Shown: positions 1-9,040 of the stretch, in pieces
Layout: every line of letters starts with the position of its first letter
Numbering within the stretch: the first letter of the stretch is position 1
NCBI GenBank assembly: GCA_963711595.1
Contig: CAVQER010000006.1
Span: 62,001-126,000 of the forward strand
Direction of reading: 5' to 3'
Origin: JAUSIF01 sp963711595
GTDB taxonomy: Bacteria; Pseudomonadota; Alphaproteobacteria; Rhizobiales; Xanthobacteraceae
DNA: 64,000 nucleotides
Translations under genes and position numbers: made by a program
The notes under the pieces: generated by a model
What the model saw: the letters and a program-made list of their open reading frames with translations, nothing else
What the model was told of the DNA's origin: nothing
Databases searched by the model: none

Positions 1-13
1 TGGAAACTTTCAT
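1..13 (-). CDS. 5' end of an unidentified leftward gene, cut by the window edge
   Basis: Reading leftward, a strong Shine-Dalgarno (GGAGAGGAGG, 28 down to 19) is followed five bases later by an ATG at 13-11 and codons for Met-Lys-Val-Ser before the window ends. Another ATG at 17-15 sits too close to the ribosome site. Four residues are too few to name a product. The 176 bases between this start and the rightward gene at 190 show no convincing promoter. Confidence 0.4.
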
Positions 14-189
14 GCATGCCTCCTCTCCGCGCGCGCGAATGCGCCCGCCTCCTCAGGCCGCAACGTTGGGGCGCTTGCAGGGGTTCCCGGGTCAATAGAA
101 GAAATTGCGGGCACTACTCGGGGCGAAATTGTGCCGTGGCTTGAATTCTTCATGATTGCGTCCCACGTGACTATGGATCGGAGGCGGCC

Positions 190-387
190 ATGACCCACGA
201 AGTCGCCCGCAGACCGAGCCAGCGCCCACAGCCAACTCCTCCGCACCCCCGCGAGGACTCGATCGGCGACGACGTTGAGCTGAATTCGGAAGAAAGTTTT
301 CCCGCCAGCGATCCGCCGAGCTGGACGCCTGTCGCGCGCGTCGGCATCCCGCGATCTCGCCCCACCGCCGACAACCCGCAGAACTGA
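190..387 (+). CDS. small conserved hypothetical protein with EESFPASDPPSW motif
   Basis: This 65-residue protein has a disordered, Pro/Arg-rich N-terminus and a central motif NSEESFPASDPPSWTP at about residues 32-47. From memory, that motif recurs in short uncharacterised proteins of many alphaproteobacteria. A GGAGG site seven bases before the ATG supports the start. There is no signal peptide, membrane segment or catalytic motif. It stands alone, about 100 bases before the Lrp-domain gene on the same strand. The function is unknown; the conserved motif and ribosome site are why I call it a gene. Confidence 0.7.
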   Translation: MTHEVARRPSQRPQPTPPHPREDSIGDDVELNSEESFPASDPPSWTPVARVGIPRSRPTADNPQN

Positions 388-489
388 CCTCAGGCACGTG
401 GTGGTGGCGCCGGCGCAGGCGTGCGCACACCCTTGCCTCCCGCGCGGCTTTCTGGTCCCCTCGCTGCAAATCCGCTCGCAGGGCCGCGC

Positions 490-726
490 ATGATCCCCTT
501 TTTCGTTCAGATCAAATGCCAACTCGGCAAGTCCTACGAGGTGGCGAACCGTCTCGCCGATGCTGAAATCGCGTCCGAGGTCTATTCGACCGCCGGCGAA
601 TTCGATCTCCTGGTGAAGTTCTACGTGGACGACGGCACCGATATCGGCCACTTCGTGAACGAGCAGGTGCAGACGATCCCGGGAATCCAGGACACGCGGA
701 CCATCATCACGTTCAAGGCATTCTGA
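490..726 (+). CDS. stand-alone Lrp/AsnC ligand-binding (RAM) domain protein
   Basis: This 78-residue protein starts MIPFFVQIKCQLGK and keeps the alpha/beta RAM fold pattern of Lrp/AsnC regulators (strand, helix, the STAGEFDLLVKF segment, then a final strand RTIITFKAF). The DNA-binding helix-turn-helix is absent. Family members of this size are known as stand-alone RAM proteins that bind amino acids or modulate full-length Lrp. The ATG at 490 is preferred to an in-frame GTG at 421, which would only add a Pro/Ala-rich non-conserved stretch. It converges on the EamA gene with three bases between the stop codons. Confidence 0.8.
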   Translation: MIPFFVQIKCQLGKSYEVANRLADAEIASEVYSTAGEFDLLVKFYVDDGTDIGHFVNEQVQTIPGIQDTRTIITFKAF

Positions 727-729
727 GCT

Positions 730-1659
730 TCACACCGTCGGGCCGCCGGTCGGCGGCCCCTCGGCACGCTTCTCCTCGGTGCGGTCGAGTCCGAGGCGGT
801 GCTCGCGCCAGATGACAAACAGGCCGGCTCCAATCACGATCGCCGCGCCTACCAGCACCATCGTCCCCGGCACTTCTCCGAACCAGAGGTAACCGATCAC
901 GATCGAATAGATCATGCCGCTGTAGGCGAATGGCGCAACGACCGACGCCGGAGCGTGCCGGTAGCTCTCGGTGATCATCAATTGACCCATGCCGCCGAGA
1001 AAGCCCATGGCGATCATCCATCCAAGCTCGCCCGGCGTAGGGACCTTCCAGCCCCAGGCGATGGTTACAAGGCCGCAAAGCGAGCAGACGATCGAAAAGT
1101 AGAAGACAAGCGACGCGGTGGTCTCCGTACGTGCCATGTGCCGGACTTGCGTCATCGCGATTGCCACCGCCAGCGCACCCCCGATCGCGAGCAACACCCC
1201 GATCGCAACGCCGGAGCCCTGCGTCACGCCGCCAAGGTTCGGAAAAATCATGACCAGCACGCCGAGGAAACCGATGGCGACTGCGGTCCAGCGTCGGGCA
1301 CGCACCACTTCCCCCAGCAAGAGCGCCGAAAGTGCAACCGTGAAAAGCGGGATCGCGAACCCGATTGCCGTTGCCTCGGCGAGAGGAAGGAACACCAGCG
1401 CCGCAAAATTCAGGAACATGGCGACGGCGCCGGTCAGGCTGCGCGTCAGATGCCCGACCGGGTTCTTCGTCTGCAGCGCGGTGGTCAACTCGCCTTGCCA
1501 GGCCAGCATCAGCAACAGGGGAATGAGCGCGATGAAACTTCGCGCAAAGACGATCTCGCCGAGCGGGACTGTCCGGGTGAGATAACGCACGACCGCGCCC
1601 ATGAGCGTAAACGCAAAGGTCGACGAGAGGACGAGTGCGATGCCGATCAGCGGATTCAT
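730..1659 (-). CDS. DMT superfamily EamA transporter (copy 1)
   Basis: This protein of about 309 residues has around ten hydrophobic segments forming two EamA repeats, typical of drug/metabolite transporters. The start MNPLIGIALVLSSTFAF is chosen because it aligns with the start of the neighbouring paralogue; an upstream in-frame ATG at 1686 would add nine non-conserved residues. The C-terminus ends in a hydrophilic tail (WREHRLGLDRTEEK). The substrate cannot be deduced; relatives export amino acids or other small metabolites from the inner membrane. It lies directly downstream of a tandem paralogue in the same orientation. Confidence 0.85.
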   Translation of the reverse strand: MNPLIGIALVLSSTFAFTLMGAVVRYLTRTVPLGEIVFARSFIALIPLLLMLAWQGELTTALQTKNPVGHLTRSLTGAVAMFLNFAALVFLPLAEATAIGFAIPLFTVALSALLLGEVVRARRWTAVAIGFLGVLVMIFPNLGGVTQGSGVAIGVLLAIGGALAVAIAMTQVRHMARTETTASLVFYFSIVCSLCGLVTIAWGWKVPTPGELGWMIAMGFLGGMGQLMITESYRHAPASVVAPFAYSGMIYSIVIGYLWFGEVPGTMVLVGAAIVIGAGLFVIWREHRLGLDRTEEKRAEGPPTGGPTV

Positions 1660-1722
1660 GGAGCCCAGCGCGAGAAGCCTCGCCATCCTGTAGCGCAGAC
1701 CATCGCTTGACGCACCCTGCGC

Positions 1723-2653
1723 TTATCCAGTCGGCGGCCCCACTGACGGTGATGTCAGCTGTTGCTTCCGTTTGCGGTCGAGGCCGAGCTTGTGCTCACG
1801 CCACACGACGAACAGTCCCGACCCGATCACGAATGCGGCGCCGACGAATACGATGCCGGCCGGCAGCTCGCCAAGCCAGAGATAGCCGATGAGCGTCGAC
1901 CACAACATCGATGAATAGCCGAATGGCGCGACGACCGATGCCGGCGCATGACGCAGACTCTCCGTGATGAGCGACTGCGCGATCCCCCCGAAAACGCCGA
2001 TACCGACCAACGCCAGAAAATCTCCTGGCGAGGGGATCACCCAGCCCCAGAAGATGGTGGCAAGAACTCACTGTAGAAGCGAAGAAGGAATAGAACAGGA
2101 CCAGCGCGCTTGTGGATTCAGTCTTCGATAGATGCCTCAGTTGCGTCATGACAACCGCAATCAGGAGTGCGCTTATCAGGACGAGCACGGCTCCGATCGC
2201 AGCGCTCGTGGTGTGCGTCGCACCGCCGAGGTGCGGCGACAGCATGATCAGGACGCCGACGAAGCCGACGAACACCGCGCTCCATCGCCACGTCCGCACC
2301 GTCTCGCGCAGGAAGATGGCGGCGAGCACCACCGTGAACAGCGGCGTCGCGAAGCCGATCGCCGTTGCTTCCGCAAGCGGAATTCGGATCAAGCCGCCGT
2401 AATTGCAGAAAATCGACGCGATGTTCGCAAAGCTGCGCGTGACGTGACCGGCGAGATTCTTCGTTCTGATCGTCTTGCGGAGCTCACCGCGGATCGCGAG
2501 GCCGATCGCGAGCGGAACGAGCACAACGAAGTTCCGCGCGAACACCATCTCGCCGAGCGGTACGCGATCGCCGACGTACCGCACCATCGCGCCCATAAGC
2601 GTGAAGCCCACGGTCGACGCCAGACAGAGCGAGATGCCAAGGAGAGGATTCAT
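1723..2653 (-). pseudogene. DMT superfamily EamA transporter (copy 2), frameshifted
   Basis: This tandem paralogue of the transporter just downstream starts MNPLLGISLCLASTVGF. The N-terminal two thirds runs in one frame to LFYSFFASTV. Conserved coding then resumes in another frame as LATIFWGWVIPSPG and continues through SLITESLRHAPASVVAPF to a normal C-terminus (WREHKLGLDRKRK). The junction is at about 2068, where one extra base, or two missing bases, would restore a protein of the same length as copy 1. Both halves are well conserved, so this is either a sequencing error or a very recent mutation. Confidence 0.8.
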
Positions 2654-2751
2654 TTCAAGGCGGGCCGCTGCCCAACTCGTGCGAGCAGTTCAGCCGCAGA
2701 AAAGCACGGCGACAGGCTCGCCGAAAGCCTCGGGGTTCGAACCGCGAACGG

Positions 2752-3654
2752 CTAGTTCCCGTGCGCTGAGCCCGGCTGAAGTGTCTTCAGATAAGTTGCC
2801 ATCGCCTTTCGGTCATCCGCCGACAGTTGCCCGGTATTGCGTGTGACGAGGCGCATATCGCCCGTCACTGGCTCACCGGTGGGCAAGTCCCCAAACTCGA
2901 GTAGCGCGACAAAATCTTGCTCTGTCCATTTGACGAGCGCGCGCTGCGTAATATCGGGGTTTGACCCCTCGCCCGTCGGGTTGGGTCCGCCCTCGTAGCG
3001 GCGCGAGGAGATGATGCCGCCAAGGATGTCGCGCGGACTATGACACTCCGCGCAGTGGCCGGGCCCCTCGACCAGATAGGCGCCACGATTCCAAATCTCG
3101 GATTTCGACCGATCTGGCTGAAACGCCTTTCCATCCAGATACAAATATTTCCAGATGCCAAGCCCGGCGCGAATATTGAAGGGAAAAGGTGCCTCGTGTG
3201 CTGATGACTTTCCTTCCGCCGGCGGCAAGGTCCTGAGGTACGCAAACAGGTCGCGCGCGTCGTTCACGCGCATCCGCTGGTACGACGTATAGGGAAAAGC
3301 CGGGTAGTAGTGACGTCCGTCCGGTGAGGAACCCCGCAGCATTGCGTTGACGAACTGCATTTCATTCCAGCCGCCAATGCCGTCGCCGAGGTGTGACGAG
3401 ATATTGGCGACACGGAACGTGCCGAACTCCGTTTTCAACTCGCGACCGCCGCCAAGTCGCAACGGATCATCTTGGCCAGGCGTTGCGTGACAGGACGCAC
3501 AGCCGCCGGCGAGAAACATCGTCTGGCCGTTTTCGACGTTGGGCGTACGCGGACCAAGAAATGAAGCTGGAACGATCTTCGGCGCAGTCAACGCAAGCAC
3601 GATCGGGACACCGAGTACGAGCGCGATCAGGACCAGGATGAGAAGTCGCCACAT
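2752..3654 (-). CDS. membrane-anchored diheme c-type cytochrome
   Basis: This 300-residue protein begins with an uncleaved-type hydrophobic anchor (residues 2-23) and carries two haem c sites, CASCH at 52-56 and CAECH at 201-205. It therefore acts on the periplasmic face of the inner membrane. It resembles diheme cytochrome subunits that take electrons from alcohol/aldehyde dehydrogenases and from periplasmic molybdenum hydroxylases. It is the last gene of a leftward cluster with a second cytochrome (12 bases upstream) and two molybdenum-hydroxylase subunits. I infer that it passes their electrons to the respiratory chain. Confidence 0.85.
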   Translation of the reverse strand: MWRLLILVLIALVLGVPIVLALTAPKIVPASFLGPRTPNVENGQTMFLAGGCASCHATPGQDDPLRLGGGRELKTEFGTFRVANISSHLGDGIGGWNEMQFVNAMLRGSSPDGRHYYPAFPYTSYQRMRVNDARDLFAYLRTLPPAEGKSSAHEAPFPFNIRAGLGIWKYLYLDGKAFQPDRSKSEIWNRGAYLVEGPGHCAECHSPRDILGGIISSRRYEGGPNPTGEGSNPDITQRALVKWTEQDFVALLEFGDLPTGEPVTGDMRLVTRNTGQLSADDRKAMATYLKTLQPGSAHGN

Positions 3655-3666
3655 CGGCTCGGCGGA

Positions 3667-4116
3667 CTATTTTCGAACCATGTAGTTGTCGTGGCAACTG
3701 TCGCAGCTTTTCCGGACGATCGTGAAGGCCTCCTTGAGACTTTCAAGGTTCTTCACCTTCGCCTTGGCGGTGGCGAGCTCCTCGGAATACTTTGCGAATC
3801 GCGCATCGAAATCCGTCTTGTTCTGCCAGATCTTCGACGATGCAAAGTAGTCGCTTCCGGGCCGCGTCGCGCCATCAGTGCCCGCCACGTAAAGCGCCGG
3901 CAATTTCTTCGCCGCATCGATCAACTGGACAAACGCTTGATCGACCTTCGCCTGGTCGTAAGGCTCCTGACTCTTGAGCATCTTCGGGAACGTTCTGTAA
4001 CCGTGTGTGCCATTGACGCGCATCAGCTCCTTGCGCTGATCAACCGGATCTGGCTGCGCGAGCACGATGCCGGTCACGCCAAGAATCGTCGCCACAGCCA
4101 ATACCGTCCGAAACAT
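3667..4116 (-). CDS. cytochrome c'/c556 family protein
   Basis: This protein of about 149 residues has a signal peptide (MFRTVLAVATILGVTGIVLAQ). It is a helical protein with a single C-terminal haem site CDSCH at residues 138-142, the arrangement of cytochrome c' and c556. The start at 4116 is preferred to an in-frame ATG at 4143 because the signal peptide begins there. It sits between the molybdenum hydroxylase genes and the diheme cytochrome on one strand, which suggests a soluble periplasmic electron carrier in the same chain. Confidence 0.8.
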   Translation of the reverse strand: MFRTVLAVATILGVTGIVLAQPDPVDQRKELMRVNGTHGYRTFPKMLKSQEPYDQAKVDQAFVQLIDAAKKLPALYVAGTDGATRPGSDYFASSKIWQNKTDFDARFAKYSEELATAKAKVKNLESLKEAFTIVRKSCDSCHDNYMVRK

Positions 4117-4235
4117 GCTGCCCCTCAAAAGTATGGCGGCCACGGCCGCCTTCTGGAAACACCTGAGGGGAAATCCTATTCCACCACAATCCGCTCACGG
4201 CCGATCCGGATCTGCCTGACGGGATTGTGATCCCA

Positions 4236-6536
4236 CTAACGGCGCGCTGCGTCCTTCCGGTAGATCGTCTGCCAGACGCGACCGGGCGTCGCCGGCATGT
4301 CGATCGAGGTAATGCCGAAACCGCGGTCGAGGGCGTCCACCACAGCGTTCATCACGGCCGGACACGCACCGATCGTGCCTGCCTCGCCCGCGCCCTTGAT
4401 CCCGAGAACGTGCGTCGTGCAGGGCACGTTTCGCGTTTCGAACTGGATCATGCTCATGTCGCGCGCGTGCGGAAGCGCATAGTCCATGAGGCTGGCAGTA
4501 AGAAGCTGTCCGGACGCGTCATAGACCGCCTGCTCCGAGAGCGCCTGCCCGACCCCCTGCACGATGCCTCCGTGGATCTGCCCTTCCAGCAAGAGCGGGT
4601 TGACCGTGAATCCGAAGTCGTCGACCACCCAATAGCCGACGATTTCGATCGCGCCCGAATTCGGATCGAGCTCAACCTCACAGATATGCGTGCCGTTCGG
4701 ATACGTCGGCGCACGCGGCTGATAGGCGTCCTGCGCGATCAACTTCTCGGACTTCTCGTGTTTTTGCGCGAGTGCGGCGAACGTAACGAGCCGATTGGAG
4801 CCGGCGACGCGCACCGCACCGTCTACGATTTCAAGTCTGTCGGCAGGCGCCTCCAGCTCATCGGCGGCCAATTCCTTCAGTTGCCCGGCGAGTTTCTTCG
4901 CGGCCATCCCGACGGAGGGCCCGCCCGTAGGCAGGGAGCGCGACCCGCCGGTACCACCACCGGTCGGGAGGTCGTTCGTATCGCCCTGCCGCATAACGAC
5001 CTTCTCTGGCGGTATATCTAATTCGTCCGCGACGAACTGCGCGTAGGCGGTCGCATGCCCCTGTCCGTTCGTTTGCGTGCCGATGTAGAGCGTCGCGGTG
5101 CCATCACGCTCGATGTGGAGCTTCGCTGTCTCACCACCGACACCGCCGCACGCCTCGATGTAGCTCGAAATTCCAATGCCCCGCACGCGGCCGCTCTTCT
5201 CCGCGGTCTTTGCCCGCTTTTCAAAGCCCTTCCAGTCGGCGAGCGCCTGTGCACGCAGAAGATGGCCCTCGAATTCGCCGCTGTCGTAGGTGCGGCCCGT
5301 CGCGGTCTTGTAGGGCATCGCTGACGGCGGAATAAAATTGATCCGCCGCAGTTCGTCCTGCCCGGCGCCGACCTCGCGCGCGACGGCATCGACGAGGCGC
5401 TCGATCACATATGCGGCCTCGGGCCGGCCCGCGCCGCGGTAGGCATCAACCGGCAGCGTGTGCGTGTAGATGCCGCGAATGCGCGCGTACATGACCGGGA
5501 TGGCGTAGACCCCGGGAAGCATCGTCGCGCCGTTCGCCGGTATGAATGGGCCGAAGAACGACAGGTACGCGCCGAGATTGGCGATCGTATCAACGCGCAT
5601 GGCGAGGAAACGATTGCCTTTGTCGAGCGCCATCTCAGCGACGGTGACGTTGTCCCGACCATGCACGTCGCCGAGGAAATGCTCGCTGCGGTCGGCGATC
5701 CAGGCGACCGCCCGGTTCGTCCGCTGCGCCGCCACCACCGCAAGCGCGTACTCGCGATACGGCCCGAGCTTGGCACCAAAACCACCGCCCACGTCGCCCG
5801 TGACGACCCGCAACTGATCGTGCGGGATCTTGAACACCTTGTCGGCGAGCGCGTTGCGGATGATATGGCTGCCCTGGGTGCTGACCGTGAGTTTCAACGG
5901 CTCGCCGCCTGATGCCGGCTCCGCGATCGCACCGCGCGTCTCCATGTAGTTCGCAACGAGGCGCTGATTGACGAGCTCGAGCCTGACAACCTTGGCAGCC
6001 TTCGCAAATGCCTGCTCGGTTCCCTCTCGGTCGCCGTGCTCGACCGTGAATGCGACGTTTTCCGCCCGTTCCGACCAAACCTGCGGCGCGGCGGCTGTCG
6101 ACGCCTGTTTCAGATCGGCGATAGCCAGAAGCGGCTCCCAATCGATTTCCACGGCTTCGGCCGCGTCGCGTGCCGCGTCGAGGGTATCGGCGACGATGAA
6201 GGCAACGGCGTCGCCCACGTGGCGTACTTCCTCGCTTGCGAGCAACGGATACGGCGGCACCCACATCCGCTCCTCGTCCGAGGGCTTGATCAGTCCCTGG
6301 CAAGGGACCGACCCATACTCCGTGACGTCGCCCCCTGTGAGCACGAGCCGCACGCCCGGAAGACTCCGCACCGCCTCCAGATTTTGAATGCCGAATCGTG
6401 CGTGCGCATGCGGGGAACGCACGACCACTGCTCGCAGCGCGTCGTCCGGAACGAGATCCGCGAGATAGCGCCCGTGCCCCGTGAGAAGCGACGCGTCTTC
6501 GACCCGGACGTGGGGTTGGCCGACTCCGAATTTCAC
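4236..6536 (-). CDS. xanthine dehydrogenase family molybdopterin-binding large subunit (copy A)
   Basis: This 766-residue protein belongs to the CoxL/XdhB-type molybdenum cofactor subunits. The cofactor loops GGGFGAKLGPYRE and DAYRGAGRPEAAY and the active-site Glu loop KGAGEAGTIG are all present. The AYRGAGR loop is the form II type, not the Cys-containing AYRCSFR of true CO dehydrogenase, so CO oxidation is not supported. There is no Tat signal at the N-terminus. GTG at 6536 is the likely start and aligns with its paralogue upstream. The FAD and 2Fe-2S subunits that normally complete such enzymes are not in the window. The substrate is unknown; nearby cytochromes are likely electron acceptors. 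Confidence 0.88.
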   Translation of the reverse strand: MKFGVGQPHVRVEDASLLTGHGRYLADLVPDDALRAVVVRSPHAHARFGIQNLEAVRSLPGVRLVLTGGDVTEYGSVPCQGLIKPSDEERMWVPPYPLLASEEVRHVGDAVAFIVADTLDAARDAAEAVEIDWEPLLAIADLKQASTAAAPQVWSERAENVAFTVEHGDREGTEQAFAKAAKVVRLELVNQRLVANYMETRGAIAEPASGGEPLKLTVSTQGSHIIRNALADKVFKIPHDQLRVVTGDVGGGFGAKLGPYREYALAVVAAQRTNRAVAWIADRSEHFLGDVHGRDNVTVAEMALDKGNRFLAMRVDTIANLGAYLSFFGPFIPANGATMLPGVYAIPVMYARIRGIYTHTLPVDAYRGAGRPEAAYVIERLVDAVAREVGAGQDELRRINFIPPSAMPYKTATGRTYDSGEFEGHLLRAQALADWKGFEKRAKTAEKSGRVRGIGISSYIEACGGVGGETAKLHIERDGTATLYIGTQTNGQGHATAYAQFVADELDIPPEKVVMRQGDTNDLPTGGGTGGSRSLPTGGPSVGMAAKKLAGQLKELAADELEAPADRLEIVDGAVRVAGSNRLVTFAALAQKHEKSEKLIAQDAYQPRAPTYPNGTHICEVELDPNSGAIEIVGYWVVDDFGFTVNPLLLEGQIHGGIVQGVGQALSEQAVYDASGQLLTASLMDYALPHARDMSMIQFETRNVPCTTHVLGIKGAGEAGTIGACPAVMNAVVDALDRGFGITSIDMPATPGRVWQTIYRKDAARR

Positions 6537-6577
6537 CCTGATCGCCTCACGCTGCGCGGAGACAGCTCCGCAAAAGG

Positions 6578-6602
6578 CATCGCCGGGACTGGCCCGGCGA
6601 TG
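6578..6602. repeat. intergenic hairpin between the two molybdenum hydroxylase genes
   Basis: Perfect 10-base arms CATCGCCGGG and CCCGGCGATG flank a five-base loop in the 96-base gap between the paralogous large-subunit genes. There is no T-run on either side, so it looks like a REP-type palindrome or an RNA-stabilising hairpin, not an intrinsic terminator. Confidence 0.6.
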
Positions 6603-6632
6603 ACAGGGAGAATACTCGAAAGCGCGTTTAGT

Positions 6633-8933
6633 TCAATTCGCCCGCCCGTTGATCGCCCGCCACACCCGCTCCGGCGTCGCCGGCATATCAAATTTCTTGA
6701 TGCCGAATTCACGGTCGAGCGCGTCGATCACCGCATTCATCACAGCCGGCGTCGCCCCGATCGTACCCGCCTCGCCCGCGCCCTTCACACCGAGCGGATT
6801 GGCCGTGCAAGGAACGTTGCGGGTCTCGAAGTGGATCGAGGGGAAATGGTCCGCCCGCGGCATCGCATAGTCCATGAAGCTCGCGGTCAAAAGCTGGCCG
6901 TCGTCGGCATAGACCGTGTTTTCCATGAGCGCCTGGCCGGCACCCTGCACGATGCCGCCGAGTACTTGTCCTTCGAGCAGCAGCGGATTGAGCGTCACAC
7001 CGAAGTCGTCGACCACGGTGTAGCGCACGATCTCGACTTCTCCGGTTTCCGGATCGAGTTCGACCTCGCACACGTGCGATCCGTTCGGGAATGTGTAGCC
7101 CGGCGGCATGTAATTCTTCACTTCCGCGATTCGCTGTTCGGGCGGCATCTTCTGAGCAAGGCTCGCGAGCGAAATCGTGCGGTTGGTGCCCGAAACGCGG
7201 ACGACGCCGTCGGAAACCTCGAGCTTGTCTGCGTCGGCCTCGAGCTCCTTCGCCGCAGCGGCCTTGACGTTCGCGACGATCGTGCGCGTGCAGTTCTGCA
7301 CGACCGGCCCGCCGGTCGGCATCGAGCGTGAGCCCACCGTGCCGCCCCCGTTGTCGAGTGCGTCGGAATCGCCTTGCTCAACGCGGATCTGATCAAGCGG
7401 GAGATCGAGTTCCTGCGAAACGATCTGCGCATAGGTCGTCTTGTGACCCTGCCCCTGCGAGAGCGTCCCGATATGGACTGTGATCGAGCCGTTCGTTTCC
7501 AGGATTACCTTGCCGTCTTCCGGTGCGGTCAATCCGCAGGCTTCGATGTAGCTCGACAGTCCGATGCCGCGCACCTTCCCGCGTTGCTTGGACTCGCCCA
7601 CACGCTTGTCGAAACCTTTCCAGTCGGCAACGTCCTGCGCGCGCGCGAGGTGACCGGCAAAATCGCCGCTATCGTATTTCTTGTGCGTCGGCGTTTCGTA
7701 CGGCATTTCCGACTTGTCGATGAAGTTCTTGCGCCGAACCTCGTCGGGCGCGACACCGGTCTCGCGCGCGATCGCATCCACAAGCCGCTCTATCAGATAA
7801 GCCGCTTCCGGACGGCCCGCGCCGCGATAGGCGTCGACCGTATGCGTGTGCGTGAAAATGCCGTGCGCTTTCACGTAGGCATGCGGGATCCGGTACGAGC
7901 CCGGGTACATCGTCATGCCGAGGAACGGCACGTAGGGCGCGACGATCGACAAGTACGAGCCCATGTTCGCCAGAATGTCGACCTTGAGGGCGAGAAAACG
8001 GCCTTCCCTGTCGAGCGCCATCTCAGCGACCGCGTAGTTGTCGCGTCCCTGCGCGTCGCTCAGGAAGTGATCGGTACGATCGGAAATCCAAGCCACCGGC
8101 TTGTTGAGCTTTTGCGTCGCGACCGCCGTCAGCACGTAGTCACGGTATGGGGCGCCCTTGGTGCCAAAGCCGCCGCCCACGTCGTGGGCGAGCACGCGGA
8201 TCTTCTCCTTCGGCATGTGCATCATTTCCGCGAGGTAGTGCCTTTGCGCGTGGCTGCCCTGGCTTGAGATCACGAGCTCGAGCCGGCCCGACTTGTCCAC
8301 CTCGGCCACAACGCCGCGCGGTTCCATGTAATTCGTGACGAGCCGCTGGTTGACGATGTCGAGCTTTACGACGCGATGCGCGGATGCAAACGCCTTCTCG
8401 GTTGCGTCCTTCTCGCCGAGCTCCAACGTGAACCCGATGTTGCTGCCGTGCTCGGGCCACAGCACCGGCGCGTCCTTCTTGATCGCCGCGCGCACGTCGA
8501 CAACCGTCGGGAGCGGCTCCCATTCGATTCCGACGGCCTCTGCAGCGTCGCGCGCCTGTTCGACCGTGTCGGCGACCACGAATGCGACTTCCTCGCCGAT
8601 ATGCAGAACCTTGTCCTTCGGGAGCACGTGATACGGCGGCACCCAGATCTTTGGCCCGCCGTGCATGTGGAGGATCAGCGCACCGAGGCATGGGAACGGG
8701 GCAACTCCCGCCACATCCGTGTGGGTGAGGACGAGGCGGACGCCCGGCATCTTGCGGGCGGTCTCAAGGTCCGTGAACTTGAAATTTGCGTGGCCATGAG
8801 GCGAGCGCACGAACACGGCGCGCAACGCACCTTCCGGGATCAGGTCGGCGACGAAGCGCCCCTTCCCGGTCACAAGCGGAGGATCCTCCAACCGAAGATG
8901 GGGTTGGCCGATACCGAACTTGACTGGACGCAT
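6633..8933 (-). CDS. xanthine dehydrogenase family molybdopterin-binding large subunit (copy B)
   Basis: This 766-residue protein is exactly the length of the downstream copy A and is clearly related along its whole length. It has the same cofactor loops (GGGFGTKGAPYRDY, DAYRGAGRPEAAY) and the catalytic Glu loop KGAGEAGTIGATP. The ATG at 8933 is chosen over one at 8963 because a GGGGGAGAG ribosome site precedes it by a few bases and it gives the family N-terminus (KFGIGQPHLR). It is the first gene of a four-gene leftward cluster (copy B, copy A, two cytochromes c). It lacks a Tat signal and partner FAD/Fe-S subunits. A paralogous pair may work on different substrates or as a heteromer. Confidence 0.88.
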   Translation of the reverse strand: MRPVKFGIGQPHLRLEDPPLVTGKGRFVADLIPEGALRAVFVRSPHGHANFKFTDLETARKMPGVRLVLTHTDVAGVAPFPCLGALILHMHGGPKIWVPPYHVLPKDKVLHIGEEVAFVVADTVEQARDAAEAVGIEWEPLPTVVDVRAAIKKDAPVLWPEHGSNIGFTLELGEKDATEKAFASAHRVVKLDIVNQRLVTNYMEPRGVVAEVDKSGRLELVISSQGSHAQRHYLAEMMHMPKEKIRVLAHDVGGGFGTKGAPYRDYVLTAVATQKLNKPVAWISDRTDHFLSDAQGRDNYAVAEMALDREGRFLALKVDILANMGSYLSIVAPYVPFLGMTMYPGSYRIPHAYVKAHGIFTHTHTVDAYRGAGRPEAAYLIERLVDAIARETGVAPDEVRRKNFIDKSEMPYETPTHKKYDSGDFAGHLARAQDVADWKGFDKRVGESKQRGKVRGIGLSSYIEACGLTAPEDGKVILETNGSITVHIGTLSQGQGHKTTYAQIVSQELDLPLDQIRVEQGDSDALDNGGGTVGSRSMPTGGPVVQNCTRTIVANVKAAAAKELEADADKLEVSDGVVRVSGTNRTISLASLAQKMPPEQRIAEVKNYMPPGYTFPNGSHVCEVELDPETGEVEIVRYTVVDDFGVTLNPLLLEGQVLGGIVQGAGQALMENTVYADDGQLLTASFMDYAMPRADHFPSIHFETRNVPCTANPLGVKGAGEAGTIGATPAVMNAVIDALDREFGIKKFDMPATPERVWRAINGRAN

Positions 8934-9040
8934 GTTCTCTCCCCCGCAGCCTGTTGCAGGCAAATACTACACATAATCCGCAATGAAAATGCGGTCGGTC
9001 TACCGCTCCTCGTGGGCGAACTCCCAAAGGTCTGGCGCCC

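Noticed and set aside
799..1710. 303-codon rightward open frame opposite the first EamA gene
   Set aside because: Low-complexity charged translation antisense to a clear transporter gene; a shadow.
4236..6536. Annotation as carbon monoxide dehydrogenase large subunit
   Set aside because: The active-site loop is AYRGAGR (form II type), not the Cys-containing AYRCSFR of CO-oxidising enzymes, and coxM/coxS are missing.
6036..7331. 431-codon rightward open frame opposite the molybdenum-hydroxylase genes
   Set aside because: Arg/His/Asp-rich translation without any family motif; a high-GC antisense shadow crossing two well-conserved genes.
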